A stretch of 59,154 bases of DNA from SKVR01 sp037441525 (GCA_037441525.1 JBBISA010000019.1:1-59154); one strand, 5' to 3'; shown: positions 1 to 8,772, counted from the first letter of the stretch. Translations and numbers: made by a program. The notes: generated from the sequence alone by a model not told the origin.

Positions 1-1739
1 GCAATATTTTGGCAGACCAAGCCTACAATTCATTTTCAGCTTTTCCCGATGATGCTTTGGTTCGCATTAAACCAAATGAAATTCGTAATCGTGGCAGAGT
101 ACCAACAAATGGTAGTATTTTCTTTACAATTTTCCAAACTTTTATGAGCGGAACGGATGCAGAAGGTAAACCTGCACCGTATTTTGGTAAATATCCTGCC
201 GATTATTTTGATTTTATAATTATTGACGAGTGCCACCGTGGCGGAGCCAATGACGAAAGCAACTGGCGTGGCATATTGGAATATTTCAGTCCGGCAGTGC
301 AGTTGGGTTTAACAGCCACACCCAAACGAAAAGACAATGTGGACACTTACCGGTATTTTGGCGAACCTGTTTACGTCTATTCTCTAAAAGAAGGAATTAA
401 TGATGGCTTCTTAACTCCATTCAAGGTAAAACGCATTAAAACAACCTTAGATGATTACCGCTACACTTCGGATGATACCATTGTGGAAGGCGAAATTGAA
501 GAAGGCAAACTATATGAAGAAAAAGACTTTAACCGTACCATTGAAATTATTGAACGTGAAGCCAAACGGGTAAACATCTTTTTAGACGAAGCCAATCAAA
601 GCGAAAAGGCAATTATTTTCTGTGCTAATCAAGGACATGCCGCATTGATAAGGGATTTGGTAAACCAATATTCTAAAAGCAAAGACCCGTTTTATTGTGT
701 TCGTGTAACTGCCAACGATGGTGAAGAAGGCGAAAGGCTTTTGAGAGAATTTCAGGACAACGAAAAAACAATACCAACTATTCTGACTACTTCGCAAAAA
801 CTTTCAACGGGTGTAGATGCACGAAATATTCGCAATATAGTTTTGCTTCGTCCAGTCAATTCAATGATTGAGTTTAAACAAATTGTTGGTCGTGGCACAC
901 GTTTGTTTGACGGCAAAGAATTTTTTGCCATTTACGACTTTGTAGATGCCTACAAACACTTTTCAGACCCCGAATGGGACGGTGAACCAATAGAAGAAGA
1001 ACCATGTAAAAAGTGCGGTCAAAATCCTTGCATTTGCGAGAAACAACCACCAAAACCTTGTCCGATTTGTGGTCAAAGACCTTGTATTTGTGTTAGTGAA
1101 CCGCCACCACCCTGTTACAAATGTGGTCAAAGTCCTTGCGTATGCAATAAGAAAGTAAAAATTAAATTGCGTAACGGAAAAGAAAGAGAAATCAAACATA
1201 TGGTTTCAACTTCTTTTTGGAGTGCTGATGGCAAACCAATTTCAGCAGAAGAATTTTTAAATAATCTGTTTGGTGAATTACCCAAACTTTTTAAAGACGA
1301 AGAAGAATTGCGGAAACTATGGAGCAATCCAATAACCAGAAGGACTTTATTAGAAAAATTAGACGATGCTGGTTTCCCAAAATCTGATTTGCTGACTTTG
1401 CAAAAGTTGGTAGATATGGAGAAAAGCGATTTGTATGATGTGTTGGAATATGTTTTCAATGGCGACTATATTGCCATGACAAGAGAAGCCAGAGCCAAAG
1501 CAGCCGAAGCGACAATATTTGCCTTACTGAATGATAAACAGAAAGAATTTATTTCATTCGTATTGAGCAAGTACATTGAAACTGGTGTTGACGAACTCGA
1601 CCAAGAGAAACTTCCAATCTTGCTGACAAACAAATATCATTCATTGGAAGATGCAAAAGAGATTTTAGGAGACGTGTCAAATATCAGCCGACTGTTTATT
1701 GAATTTCAGGAACATTTGTACAAACAGAAAGTTGCATAA
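1..1739 (+). CDS. hsdR: Type I restriction enzyme R subunit (HsdR), 5' truncated
   Basis: This is the motor subunit of a type I restriction-modification complex, which translocates DNA with ATP before cleavage. The frame is open to the window edge and begins inside the conserved NILADQ block, so the N-terminal nuclease domain lies outside the window and the TTG at position 9 is not a real start. Helicase motifs are visible: DECH near residue 72 of the visible part, LTATPKR near 100 and GRGTR near 293. Residues 333-379 hold three repeats of C-x2-CGQ-x-PC-x-C separated by proline-rich linkers, probably zinc-binding. The C-terminal domain resembles the EcoEI R type. No hsdM or hsdS is visible; they would have to lie upstream. 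The family assignment is strong. Confidence 0.9.
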   Translation, partial: NILADQAYNSFSAFPDDALVRIKPNEIRNRGRVPTNGSIFFTIFQTFMSGTDAEGKPAPYFGKYPADYFDFIIIDECHRGGANDESNWRGILEYFSPAVQLGLTATPKRKDNVDTYRYFGEPVYVYSLKEGINDGFLTPFKVKRIKTTLDDYRYTSDDTIVEGEIEEGKLYEEKDFNRTIEIIEREAKRVNIFLDEANQSEKAIIFCANQGHAALIRDLVNQYSKSKDPFYCVRVTANDGEEGERLLREFQDNEKTIPTILTTSQKLSTGVDARNIRNIVLLRPVNSMIEFKQIVGRGTRLFDGKEFFAIYDFVDAYKHFSDPEWDGEPIEEEPCKKCGQNPCICEKQPPKPCPICGQRPCICVSEPPPPCYKCGQSPCVCNKKVKIKLRNGKEREIKHMVSTSFWSADGKPISAEEFLNNLFGELPKLFKDEEELRKLWSNPITRRTLLEKLDDAGFPKSDLLTLQKLVDMEKSDLYDVLEYVFNGDYIAMTREARAKAAEATIFALLNDKQKEFISFVLSKYIETGVDELDQEKLPILLTNKYHSLEDAKEILGDVSNISRLFIEFQEHLYKQKVA

Positions 1740-1904
1740 TGACTGGAATAATGAATCATACAGCCCACGCTTCACAGCCACACACATTGCCAAGTCGCTC
1801 AAAAAGCCAACCGCACGACCAAAACTTGTCAAAGAGTGTGTCTGTCCGAACGCACGGCAGACAAGACATTGCAGCAAAATTAATTGATAATGAGATAAAA
1901 AGAC
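1740..1904. repeat. Non-coding segment related to the right window edge
   Basis: There is no convincing gene here. Read on the minus strand, about 1765-1870 shares blocks with plus-strand 58950-59060: CACTCTTTG, then a short gap and TTTGGT or TTTTGGT, and finally TTGGCAATGTGTG or TTGCCAATGTGTG. This suggests a dispersed intergenic repeat present at both ends of the window in inverted orientation. The similarity was judged by eye. Confidence 0.4.
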
Positions 1905-2045
1905 AAAAACCGCCAGTGCCTAACAAGCGGTATAAAACATTGGGGTTTAGGTGGTTATGCGAAGTTCCTACCACGCATCAAAGTTTGGTGTACCTTGATA
2001 GGAATGTAGTCCGCACTCCCCAACGATTTCATACCGCCGACCGAT
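1905..2045. repeat. attC-like imperfect palindrome, copy A
   Basis: This is a non-coding element of about 140 bp. It starts with GCCTAACAAGCGG, which fits the integron attC left core RYYYAAC. The left arm AAGCGGTATAAAACATTGGGG pairs imperfectly with the right arm CCCCAACGATTTCATACCGC near 2017-2036. Its interior is clearly homologous to the element at 53465-53600 on the minus strand, with shared blocks AAAACATTGGGGTTTA, GTGGTTAT and GATAGGAAT. The right end lacks a clean GTT core, so this copy may be degenerate. No integrase gene is visible in the window. Confidence 0.5.
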
Positions 2046-2097
2046 AAAACCAGGTGTACCCGAATTTGCATTAACCGGATCATTGTATGAAAACGTA

Positions 2098-2256
2098 ATG
2101 ATCAGCCTTGATAATGTCTCAAAAATTATTGGAATGACCAAGGGCAACCCCTGGTCATTACCCATGAAATCCCTAAAGATAAATGGTAATCAAGTGATTG
2201 AACCCTTGCTGAACATCGCTGACATTGCCGAAAAACCAGGAAAGACAAAAATTTAA
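2098..2256 (+). other. Short ORF or gene fragment, unrecognised
   Basis: A 52-codon ORF starts at an ATG at 2098. The frame stays open further upstream with protein-like content (PGVPEFALTGSLYENV), so it may be the 3' end of a lost gene. I do not recognise the sequence. It contains a strong hairpin at 2133-2159, with arms AATGACCA and TGGTCATT and an inner GGG/CCC pair, so the segment could equally be a structured non-coding remnant. It lies just upstream of the GH5 gene. Confidence 0.25.
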
Positions 2257-2336
2257 TTCGAATACTAAAAAACACTGTGCTACTCTGTAACTCACAATAA
2301 TATTAATACAACATCATATTTAATTAATTCGAAATA

Positions 2337-3491
2337 ATGACTAACTCAAATGATACCCGCAGAAATTTTATCAAAAAAATGGGCCTGGCAGCTGCAGGGG
2401 CAAGTCTTACAGGCAATTCAATACTCGGAGCATTCAAAATGGCTAAGGTAAACCGTCTTCCACGTTGGAAAGGATTCAATCTTCTGGATTTCTTTGGCCC
2501 AAACCCTTTAAGGCAGAGACAACCAACAAAGGAAGATTATTTCCGCTGGATGAGGGACTGGGGTTTTGACTTTGTCAGAATTCCCATTGCATACCCCTAT
2601 TATGTTGATTTTGACCGCAACAGGAACATCAGGCCCAATGGGGTGTACAATATCAATGAGGAGACGGTGGAAAGAATTGACAGGCTGGTAGCCATGGCCC
2701 ACAAATACAACATGCATGTAAGCCTGAACCTGCATAGGGCTCCGGGTTATTGCATAAATGCCGGATTCTGGGAGCCTTACAACCTTTGGCTTGATACCGA
2801 AGCGCAGGAAGCTTTCAACTTTCATTGGGAGATGTGGGCACGCCGTTATAAAAACGTATCATCCGACAAAATAAGTTTCGACCTAATCAACGAACCTGCT
2901 ATGCGCGACGACCCCAACGATCAGCATTCTCCTGTCAGAGCCATTCCGGGCAATGTTTACCGGAATGTTGTGCAGGGAGCAACTGAGGTCATCTGGCGAC
3001 ATAACCCTAAACACCTGGTGATTGCCGGTGGCAACAATGTGGGCACCACGGTAGTTCCCGAACTGCTCGATCTGGGTGTTGCCAAAAGCAACAGGGGTTA
3101 TTTCCCTGCCCATATTTCACATTACCGTGCCAACTGGGTGTATGCTGATGTTAACTCAGTACCTGAACCAACATGGCCGGGCTATTCAGATGGCAGGTAC
3201 TACAATCGCCAGACCCTGGTGGAGCACTACGCTCCATGGACCGAAATAGTGAAACAGGGTATCGGGGTACATTGCGGTGAACTGGGGTGCTACAACCTTA
3301 CCCCCCATGATGTTTTCCTTGCATGGTTCTCTGATACCCTTGATATTCTGAAAGAACACGGTATTGGGTTCGCCCTGTGGGAATTCAGGGGCGATTTTGG
3401 CATACTCAACTCCGGGCGAACCGACGTAAAATACGAAGAATGGTATGGCTACAAGCTCGACCGGAAACTGCTTGACCTTTTGATGAAGTGA
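2337..3491 (+). CDS. Glycoside hydrolase family 5 (endoglucanase-like), Tat-exported
   Basis: This is a probable exported beta-glycanase with a TIM-barrel fold. The N-terminus TRRNFIKK followed by an Ala/Gly-rich stretch is a twin-arginine signal. The GH5 acid/base is in LINEPA (Glu186) and the likely nucleophile is Glu315 in HCGELGC; the arginine motif DFVRIPIAYPYY and HRAPGYC are also typical of the family. At 384 aa it is a single-domain enzyme with no carbohydrate-binding module or T9SS tail. The substrate cannot be read from the sequence. It opens a plus-strand run of exported hydrolases, but no SusC/SusD pair is present, so this is not a standard polysaccharide utilisation locus. Confidence 0.85.
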   Translation: MTNSNDTRRNFIKKMGLAAAGASLTGNSILGAFKMAKVNRLPRWKGFNLLDFFGPNPLRQRQPTKEDYFRWMRDWGFDFVRIPIAYPYYVDFDRNRNIRPNGVYNINEETVERIDRLVAMAHKYNMHVSLNLHRAPGYCINAGFWEPYNLWLDTEAQEAFNFHWEMWARRYKNVSSDKISFDLINEPAMRDDPNDQHSPVRAIPGNVYRNVVQGATEVIWRHNPKHLVIAGGNNVGTTVVPELLDLGVAKSNRGYFPAHISHYRANWVYADVNSVPEPTWPGYSDGRYYNRQTLVEHYAPWTEIVKQGIGVHCGELGCYNLTPHDVFLAWFSDTLDILKEHGIGFALWEFRGDFGILNSGRTDVKYEEWYGYKLDRKLLDLLMK

Positions 3492-3530
3492 GCAATACAA
3501 CAATCAGAAATTAATTGAAAAAATTATCCA

Positions 3531-4166
3531 TTGAAATCCAAATTAAAGACACTTCTTAATTTCCTCAACCTTCGCGATCAGCCCCGCAAGGCCGATGTGA
3601 TCATTGGCTTTGGGCATTTCGATATGAACATCCCCAGGCAATGTTGCGAGTTGTACCTGAAAGGATACGGAAAAAAGATCATTTACACCGGTGGTATGGG
3701 AGCAGGAAGTGCTGATTTTAAAAATGCTGAAGCCATTGAGTTTTTCAATTACACCCGGAAGCATTTCCCACAGATACCATTGGAAGACATCATCACAGAA
3801 GATAGATCGACCAATACGGGCGAAAACATCCGCTTTACCATTAAAAAAATGAAAGCATTGTTCCCGGTGTTTAATTTTGGGATAGGGATCCGTTCGGCCA
3901 TACTGGTGGCAACCCTTGCAAGGCAGCTCAGGGTATATCTTACGGTAAAGATGTACCTTGAAAATACTGAGCTGATCAATCTACCCCCCGAAACAAATTT
4001 CGGTAAAAATGAGGCTGTTTTTTCAGAAAAAGGTGACAGTATTACAGATCAACTTTTAGGAGAAATGGACAGGTTGTTCGTATACCCGGGTAAAGGGCTT
4101 TGTCTCATGGCAGATATACCTGAATATGTAATTGACGCATACAATAAAGTAAGGGCGGGAGCTTAA
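3531..4166 (+). CDS. YdcF family protein (DUF218)
   Basis: This is a 211-aa Rossmann-like protein of the YdcF/DUF218 family, whose members act in envelope or cofactor-related roles that are poorly defined. Family marks are ADVIIGFGHFD near the start, KIIYTGGMG, and the acidic/Asn motif ITEDRSTNTGENIRF. The start is a TTG, because an in-frame TGA lies 15 bases upstream and no ATG is available before the domain begins. There is no signal peptide. It begins 39 bases after the GH5 stop and may be co-transcribed with it. Confidence 0.75.
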   Translation: MKSKLKTLLNFLNLRDQPRKADVIIGFGHFDMNIPRQCCELYLKGYGKKIIYTGGMGAGSADFKNAEAIEFFNYTRKHFPQIPLEDIITEDRSTNTGENIRFTIKKMKALFPVFNFGIGIRSAILVATLARQLRVYLTVKMYLENTELINLPPETNFGKNEAVFSEKGDSITDQLLGEMDRLFVYPGKGLCLMADIPEYVIDAYNKVRAGA

Positions 4167-4208
4167 AGTCCCACCCATACCCAAACCCTGAAAAGGTTTA
4201 ATATAAAT

Positions 4209-4294
4209 AGCCCCGGATTTAAATCCGGGCTAAAATGACCAATAATAACCCCGAAGGGGTGTAATGATTATAGCCCCGGGTGTCAACCCGGGGT
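4209..4294. repeat. Cluster of three GC-rich palindromes
   Basis: Three perfect or near-perfect palindromes lie in the gap after the YdcF gene: 4209-4231 (AGCCCCGGAT with its mirrored arm), 4248-4260 (ACCCCGAAGGGGT) and 4272-4294 (AGCCCCGGGT/ACCCGGGGT). Each is followed by a short A/T-rich TAAAATG- or TAATATG-like tag. Such clusters are common intergenic REP-like repeats in Bacteroidota and could act as transcript terminators or stabilisers. Confidence 0.6.
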
Positions 4295-4426
4295 AATATG
4301 GCAAAATACAGAACAGCGCTGCGATAGAAACGCAATCAGAAGAAGAAAGGTTAATTCAGCGCAATGGCAATAAATCATAAAAATTGGCACAAAATCATTT
4401 TTGAACTAATCGTAAAACCTAAAACA

Positions 4427-6022
4427 ATGAATTTTAATACGTTAACAACCATTATCTATGCCTGTATGATCATGATATCATGCAACAACAAAGAACGCTT
4501 CGCCAATCCGTTCGATGATGGCCAGCTTATCACCCTTGACAAAGCAGTACTTAAAGACAAGATCATGGGCGGCTGGGCCGGGCAGGTCATTGGCTGCACC
4601 TATGGCGGCCCCACCGAGTTCCAGTGGAACGGCACCATGATCGGCGACCATGTGCCCATAGCCTGGGACGAACACCAGATGCTGTGGTGGTACGAAAACT
4701 CTCCCGGATTGTACGACGATGTTTACATGGATCTCACCTTTGTGCAGGTTTTTGAAGAGCACGGACTGGATGCAACTGCCGAACTGCATGCACTGGCCTT
4801 CGCACATGCCGAATACTCCCTGTGGCATGCAAACCAGGCTGCACGGTACAACATCCTTAATGGTATTATGCCCCCCGCTTCGGGCCATTGGAAAAACAAC
4901 CCCCATGCAGATGATATCGACTTTCAGATCGAAGCTGACTTTGCCGGACTAATGTCGCCCGGCATGATCAATGCCTCATCCGAAATTTCGGATAAAATCG
5001 GGCACATCATGAACTACGGCGACGGTTGGTATGGCGGTGTGTATGTTGCTGCCATGTACACCCAGGCATTTGTGAGTAACGATATAAACTTTGTGGTACG
5101 CGAAGCCCTCAAGGCCATACCTGAGCAGAGCCGCTTCTACAAAACCATTGCCGATGTTATTAAATGGCACGAAATGTACCCCAACGACTGGAAAAAGAAC
5201 TGGTTTGAGATACAGAATAAATGGAGTGCAGAAAAAGGCTGTCCCGATGGAGTTTTCAGGCCATTTAACATCGACGCGAGTATTAATGCAGCCTATATAG
5301 TGCTGGGTTTACTATATGGTGAAGGCGATTATGGAAAAACCATCGATATAAGTACCCGCGCAGGGATGGACTCCGACTGCAACCCCGCCAATGCCGCAGG
5401 GATTTTGGGTACTATGATGGGTTACAGCAACATTCCCGATTACTGGAAGCAGGGCCTGGATAAAGTGGAAGGAATGAAATTTCAATACGCCAACCTGTCG
5501 TTGCTTGATGTGTATGAAGTGGGCTACAAACATGCCCTGGAAATGATCGAAAGAAACGGCGGCAACGTGCTGGATGACAGGGTGGAAATAAAATACCAGA
5601 AAGTACAGCCGGTAAGGTTTGAAGAATCCTTCGCTGGATTATATCCCATTGAACGTATTACCCGGCGTTTCGACGGCAAATCAAATTATCTTACCGCCTC
5701 CAACCGTGAATACGAAAATAGTTTCAAAGGCTCAGCCATAGTAGTAGCAGGGCATGTTGCGCAACTCCCTGATAATATGCCCGATTATCAGACTTACAAA
5801 GTATTGATTGATGTTTACCTGAATGGTGTATTGGCAGAAACCATTTCAATGCCTGTAAACTGGGTGCAACGCAAGCATGAGATTTACTGGAACTATGACC
5901 TGGAAGAAAAGGAATACAACATTAAACTTGTGGCAAGAGAGCTGGAAGAAGGGATCAGGGTTGATGTTACCGCACTGGTTGTTTACTCCAACACAGACCC
6001 GGGACCAAGAACCTATTTATAA
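4427..6022 (+). CDS. ADP-ribosylglycohydrolase family lipoprotein
   Basis: This is a 531-aa exported protein with an ADP-ribosylglycohydrolase core. The ATG at 4427 is preferred over the upstream ATG at 4364 because it gives a lipoprotein signal ending in MISC. The core starts with DKIMGGWAGQVIG, has an acidic metal-site segment DDVYMDLTF, and near residue 310 the second metal motif GMDSDCNPANAAG. The N-terminal metal motif is not the canonical TDDT, so activity on ADP-ribose is uncertain. A C-terminal region of about 130 residues looks like a separate beta-rich domain. It stands directly before a nucleoside hydrolase and a DUF1593 protein, also exported. Confidence 0.8.
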   Translation: MNFNTLTTIIYACMIMISCNNKERFANPFDDGQLITLDKAVLKDKIMGGWAGQVIGCTYGGPTEFQWNGTMIGDHVPIAWDEHQMLWWYENSPGLYDDVYMDLTFVQVFEEHGLDATAELHALAFAHAEYSLWHANQAARYNILNGIMPPASGHWKNNPHADDIDFQIEADFAGLMSPGMINASSEISDKIGHIMNYGDGWYGGVYVAAMYTQAFVSNDINFVVREALKAIPEQSRFYKTIADVIKWHEMYPNDWKKNWFEIQNKWSAEKGCPDGVFRPFNIDASINAAYIVLGLLYGEGDYGKTIDISTRAGMDSDCNPANAAGILGTMMGYSNIPDYWKQGLDKVEGMKFQYANLSLLDVYEVGYKHALEMIERNGGNVLDDRVEIKYQKVQPVRFEESFAGLYPIERITRRFDGKSNYLTASNREYENSFKGSAIVVAGHVAQLPDNMPDYQTYKVLIDVYLNGVLAETISMPVNWVQRKHEIYWNYDLEEKEYNIKLVARELEEGIRVDVTALVVYSNTDPGPRTYL

Positions 6023-6066
6023 GATTACCAGATTATAAAGGGAGCCTGAAGTCCCGGTCTGACGAT

Positions 6067-6099
6067 GTCCGGCGGCGACTTCGCGCTCGCCGCCGGGCT
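6067..6099. repeat. GC-rich hairpin between exported hydrolase genes
   Basis: GTCCGGCGGCGA and TCGCCGCCGGGCT form a stem of about 12 bp around a short loop. The plus-strand tail is A-rich rather than T-rich, so a plus-strand terminator is unlikely. The outer CCGG/CCGGGCT layout resembles the palindromes at 4209-4294, and it probably belongs to the same repeat family. Confidence 0.5.
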
Positions 6100-6158
6100 A
6101 AAAAAAAGAAACAAATTCAACTACATCCAAATTATTTTAAACCCCAAAAAACGCCCTT

Positions 6159-7217
6159 ATGAAAAACAAACCTTTCAAGCTACACCCCACCCTGGCCATC
6201 GCTGCCCTCTCCGTCATCATTTTTTACTCCTGCTGCGATTGCCTCGAACAGGCGAATGACACCATCACCCAACACCATGTGATCTTCGACACCGATGCCA
6301 ACAACGAAGTGGACGACCAGTACGCCCTGGCCTATCTGCTCTTCAGCGGCGATCATTTTGCCGTGGAAGGGGTTACCGTAAATGCCACCAGCGACCCCGA
6401 CGGATATGATAAAATATCGCCCGTGAGCGATCACTACAACGAGGCCAAACGTGTAATGCAACTTGCAGGGATATGGGGCCAGATACCCTTGTACACCGGA
6501 GCACAAAAAGGTTTCAATGAAATTAAAGATGACCTTGACAACCCTGAATTCGACGGTTATGAAGCGGTTAACTTTATCATTGAGCAGGCCATGCGCGAGA
6601 GAGACCGGAAGCTGGTACTACTCCCTGTGGGAAAACTCACCAACATTGCTCTGGCACTCAAAAAAGAGCCACGCATTGCCGAAAAGGTGCATATTGTATG
6701 GCTGGGTTCCAACTACCCCGAGCCGGGCGAGCACAACCAGGACTGGGATATCCCTGCCATGAACTACATTCTGGATGTGGACGTACCTTTCGACATGGTG
6801 ACCGTGCGCTACGGCAAGCCCTCTGGCACCAGTACTGTAATGGTGGCCAAAACCGAAGTTTTAAGGCGCATGCCAGGAGTGGGCCCCCGTGCTTTAGTAC
6901 CGGTAACAGGCCGCCATGGCGGTGAATTCTACACTTGGGGCGATTATGCTGTGGAACTTTACAACAAATACCAGAACCACATGTGGGGCGATCCCAAAGG
7001 CAGGGCTTTGTTTGACATGGCCGCCGTAGCCATCCTGAAAAATCCCCAATGGGCTGAAAACTTTAAGCACCCCGCCCCCATTTTCAAAGATGGACAATGG
7101 ATGGAAAGACCCGACAATCCCCACAAAATAACTGTTTGGGAATGGTTCGACATTTACTCAATTCCGGCCGACTTTTTTAATACCATGGATAATTATACAT
7201 TAGCAGGAAGGCCCTGA
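6159..7217 (+). CDS. Exported nucleoside hydrolase (IU-nucleoside hydrolase fold)
   Basis: This is a 352-aa lipoprotein-like enzyme that probably cleaves the N-glycosidic bond of ribonucleosides or a related ribosyl compound. The calcium-binding N-terminal motif is present as DTDANNEVDDQYAL near residue 43, a variant of the usual DTDPGxDDALAL. GKLTNIALAL matches the family's G-x-LTN-A block. The N-terminus ends in a Cys-containing hydrophobic stretch (FYSCCDC), which suggests lipidation. It follows the ADP-ribosylglycohydrolase by 136 bases and precedes a DUF1593 protein of related fold. The exact substrate is unknown. Confidence 0.8.
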   Translation: MKNKPFKLHPTLAIAALSVIIFYSCCDCLEQANDTITQHHVIFDTDANNEVDDQYALAYLLFSGDHFAVEGVTVNATSDPDGYDKISPVSDHYNEAKRVMQLAGIWGQIPLYTGAQKGFNEIKDDLDNPEFDGYEAVNFIIEQAMRERDRKLVLLPVGKLTNIALALKKEPRIAEKVHIVWLGSNYPEPGEHNQDWDIPAMNYILDVDVPFDMVTVRYGKPSGTSTVMVAKTEVLRRMPGVGPRALVPVTGRHGGEFYTWGDYAVELYNKYQNHMWGDPKGRALFDMAAVAILKNPQWAENFKHPAPIFKDGQWMERPDNPHKITVWEWFDIYSIPADFFNTMDNYTLAGRP

Positions 7218-7223
7218 TAATCT

Positions 7224-7240
7224 CTTCTCAGCCTGAGAAG
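7224..7240. repeat. Short perfect inverted repeat
   Basis: CTTCTCAG and CTGAGAAG flank a single C just after the nucleoside hydrolase stop. It could act as an RNA hairpin in the intergenic transcript. There is no T-run, so it is not a classical terminator. Confidence 0.35.
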
Positions 7241-7312
7241 AATTAGGACACATCATGTCATTTTGAATGATTTAACAAGTAATGCAAATCAATAGCCTAA
7301 AATAAGTACTTT

Positions 7313-8740
7313 ATGAAAACTTATAAAATTCTTTTTACCTGCATCGTATTTTTACTGTTGTCAATGAACCTGTTTTCACAAGCAGAAAACCGCCACCGTA
7401 TAGTAGTGCTCACCGACATAGAAAACGAGCCCGATGATGCACAGTCTATGGTTCGGTTTCTTTTGTACAGCAACCATTATGATGTGGAAGGTCTGATCGC
7501 CACCACATCGCAACATCTTCGCAACCATACTGCCGAGTGGCGTATAAAGGAAATTGTGGAAGCTTACGGGAAGGTGCGAAACAATCTTAACCTGCACGAA
7601 CCAGGTTTCCCTGCCGAAGCTTACCTTCAATCGATCATAAAAAAAGGAATCCCAAAATATGGGATGACCGGGGTAGGTCCCGGCATGGACTCGGAAGGTT
7701 CGGAATGGCTTATTCAGGCAGCAGACAAGAATGATCCCAGGCCCCTATGGGTATCGGTTTGGGGTGGAGCCAACACATTGGCCCAGGCCCTGTGGAAGGT
7801 TCGCCAAACCCGCACCCAGGCCGAATTACAAAGGTTTGTTTCCCGACTCAGGGTCTATACCATTTCCGACCAGGACGATGCAGGCCAGTGGATCAGAACT
7901 GAGTTCCCCGATTTGTTCTACATTGTAAGCCCTGGTGGATATTACACACGAGCAACATGGTCGGGTATTTCGGGCGAAAAATTCTACCGCTTTGCTTCAG
8001 GGGCCGATACCACTATAGTGGGAAATGGCTGGTTGCGCCAGAACATTATTGAGAACCACGGCCCGTTGGGTGCACAATACCCCAAAGCAGACTATATCAT
8101 GGAAGGTGACACCCCAAGTTTCCTTTCATTGATCAACAATGGCCTGAACGAACCCGAAAAACCCAACTATGGCGGCTGGGGTGGCCGTTACGAATTGTAT
8201 ACTCCCTACTTTTCGTCCTATCTCAGATACGATGACCATAAGCCCGAAACCCGCCCCATCTGGACCGATGCACAGGATGAAGTTGCCGGGCCCAATGGTG
8301 AAGTATATATCAGCAACCATGCAACCATCTGGCGCTGGCGCGAAGCCTACCAAAACGACTTTGCCGCCCGCATGGACTGGACCATTAAACCCTACAGAGA
8401 AGCCAATCATCCGCCCGTAGCACGCATCAATGGAAGCAAAGAGATCAACATCAAAGTAGGTGAAAGTGTTATTATTGATGCTTCAACCAGTTCCGACCCC
8501 GATGGCGATAACCTAACCTTTAAATGGATACATTATCCCGAAGCGGGCACTTACTTCCACTGGCGGGGAACCCGCGGTATTACTATGGAAAACGCCAACA
8601 CATCCAGGATGACCCTGCGAATACCCGCAGAAGTGGAAATTGAGCGGCCCAACGTAACCCACATCATTTTACAGGTAACCGATACAGGTACCCCGGCATT
8701 AACCAGATATCAGCGGGTGATTGTGAATATAATACCCTGA
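7313..8740 (+). CDS. DUF1593 (Sde182-like) exported nucleoside-hydrolase-fold protein
   Basis: This is a 475-aa secreted protein. After a signal peptide (residues 1-24) comes a DUF1593 domain with the nucleoside-hydrolase-like motif VLTDIENEPDDAQS near residue 33 and the WVSVWGGANTLAQAL block. From about residue 365 a C-terminal beta-sandwich follows (PPVARINGSKEINIKVGE, then DASTSSDPDGD), as in the Sde182 protein of Saccharophagus, which was described as cellulose-binding. A catalytic role for the family is inferred from its fold. It lies 95 bases after the nucleoside hydrolase. A second DUF1593 protein is at 30449-31495. Confidence 0.8.
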   Translation: MKTYKILFTCIVFLLLSMNLFSQAENRHRIVVLTDIENEPDDAQSMVRFLLYSNHYDVEGLIATTSQHLRNHTAEWRIKEIVEAYGKVRNNLNLHEPGFPAEAYLQSIIKKGIPKYGMTGVGPGMDSEGSEWLIQAADKNDPRPLWVSVWGGANTLAQALWKVRQTRTQAELQRFVSRLRVYTISDQDDAGQWIRTEFPDLFYIVSPGGYYTRATWSGISGEKFYRFASGADTTIVGNGWLRQNIIENHGPLGAQYPKADYIMEGDTPSFLSLINNGLNEPEKPNYGGWGGRYELYTPYFSSYLRYDDHKPETRPIWTDAQDEVAGPNGEVYISNHATIWRWREAYQNDFAARMDWTIKPYREANHPPVARINGSKEINIKVGESVIIDASTSSDPDGDNLTFKWIHYPEAGTYFHWRGTRGITMENANTSRMTLRIPAEVEIERPNVTHIILQVTDTGTPALTRYQRVIVNIIP

Positions 8741-8772
8741 AAATACTTCCCAAGTGATTTTGAGTAAAGCTG

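Noticed and set aside
1739..2047. Small plus-strand ORF of about 100 codons after hsdR
   Set aside because: The part with apparent protein similarity to 53445-53636 comes from the shared non-coding palindromic element; similarity at DNA level and opposite coding sense argue against a gene.
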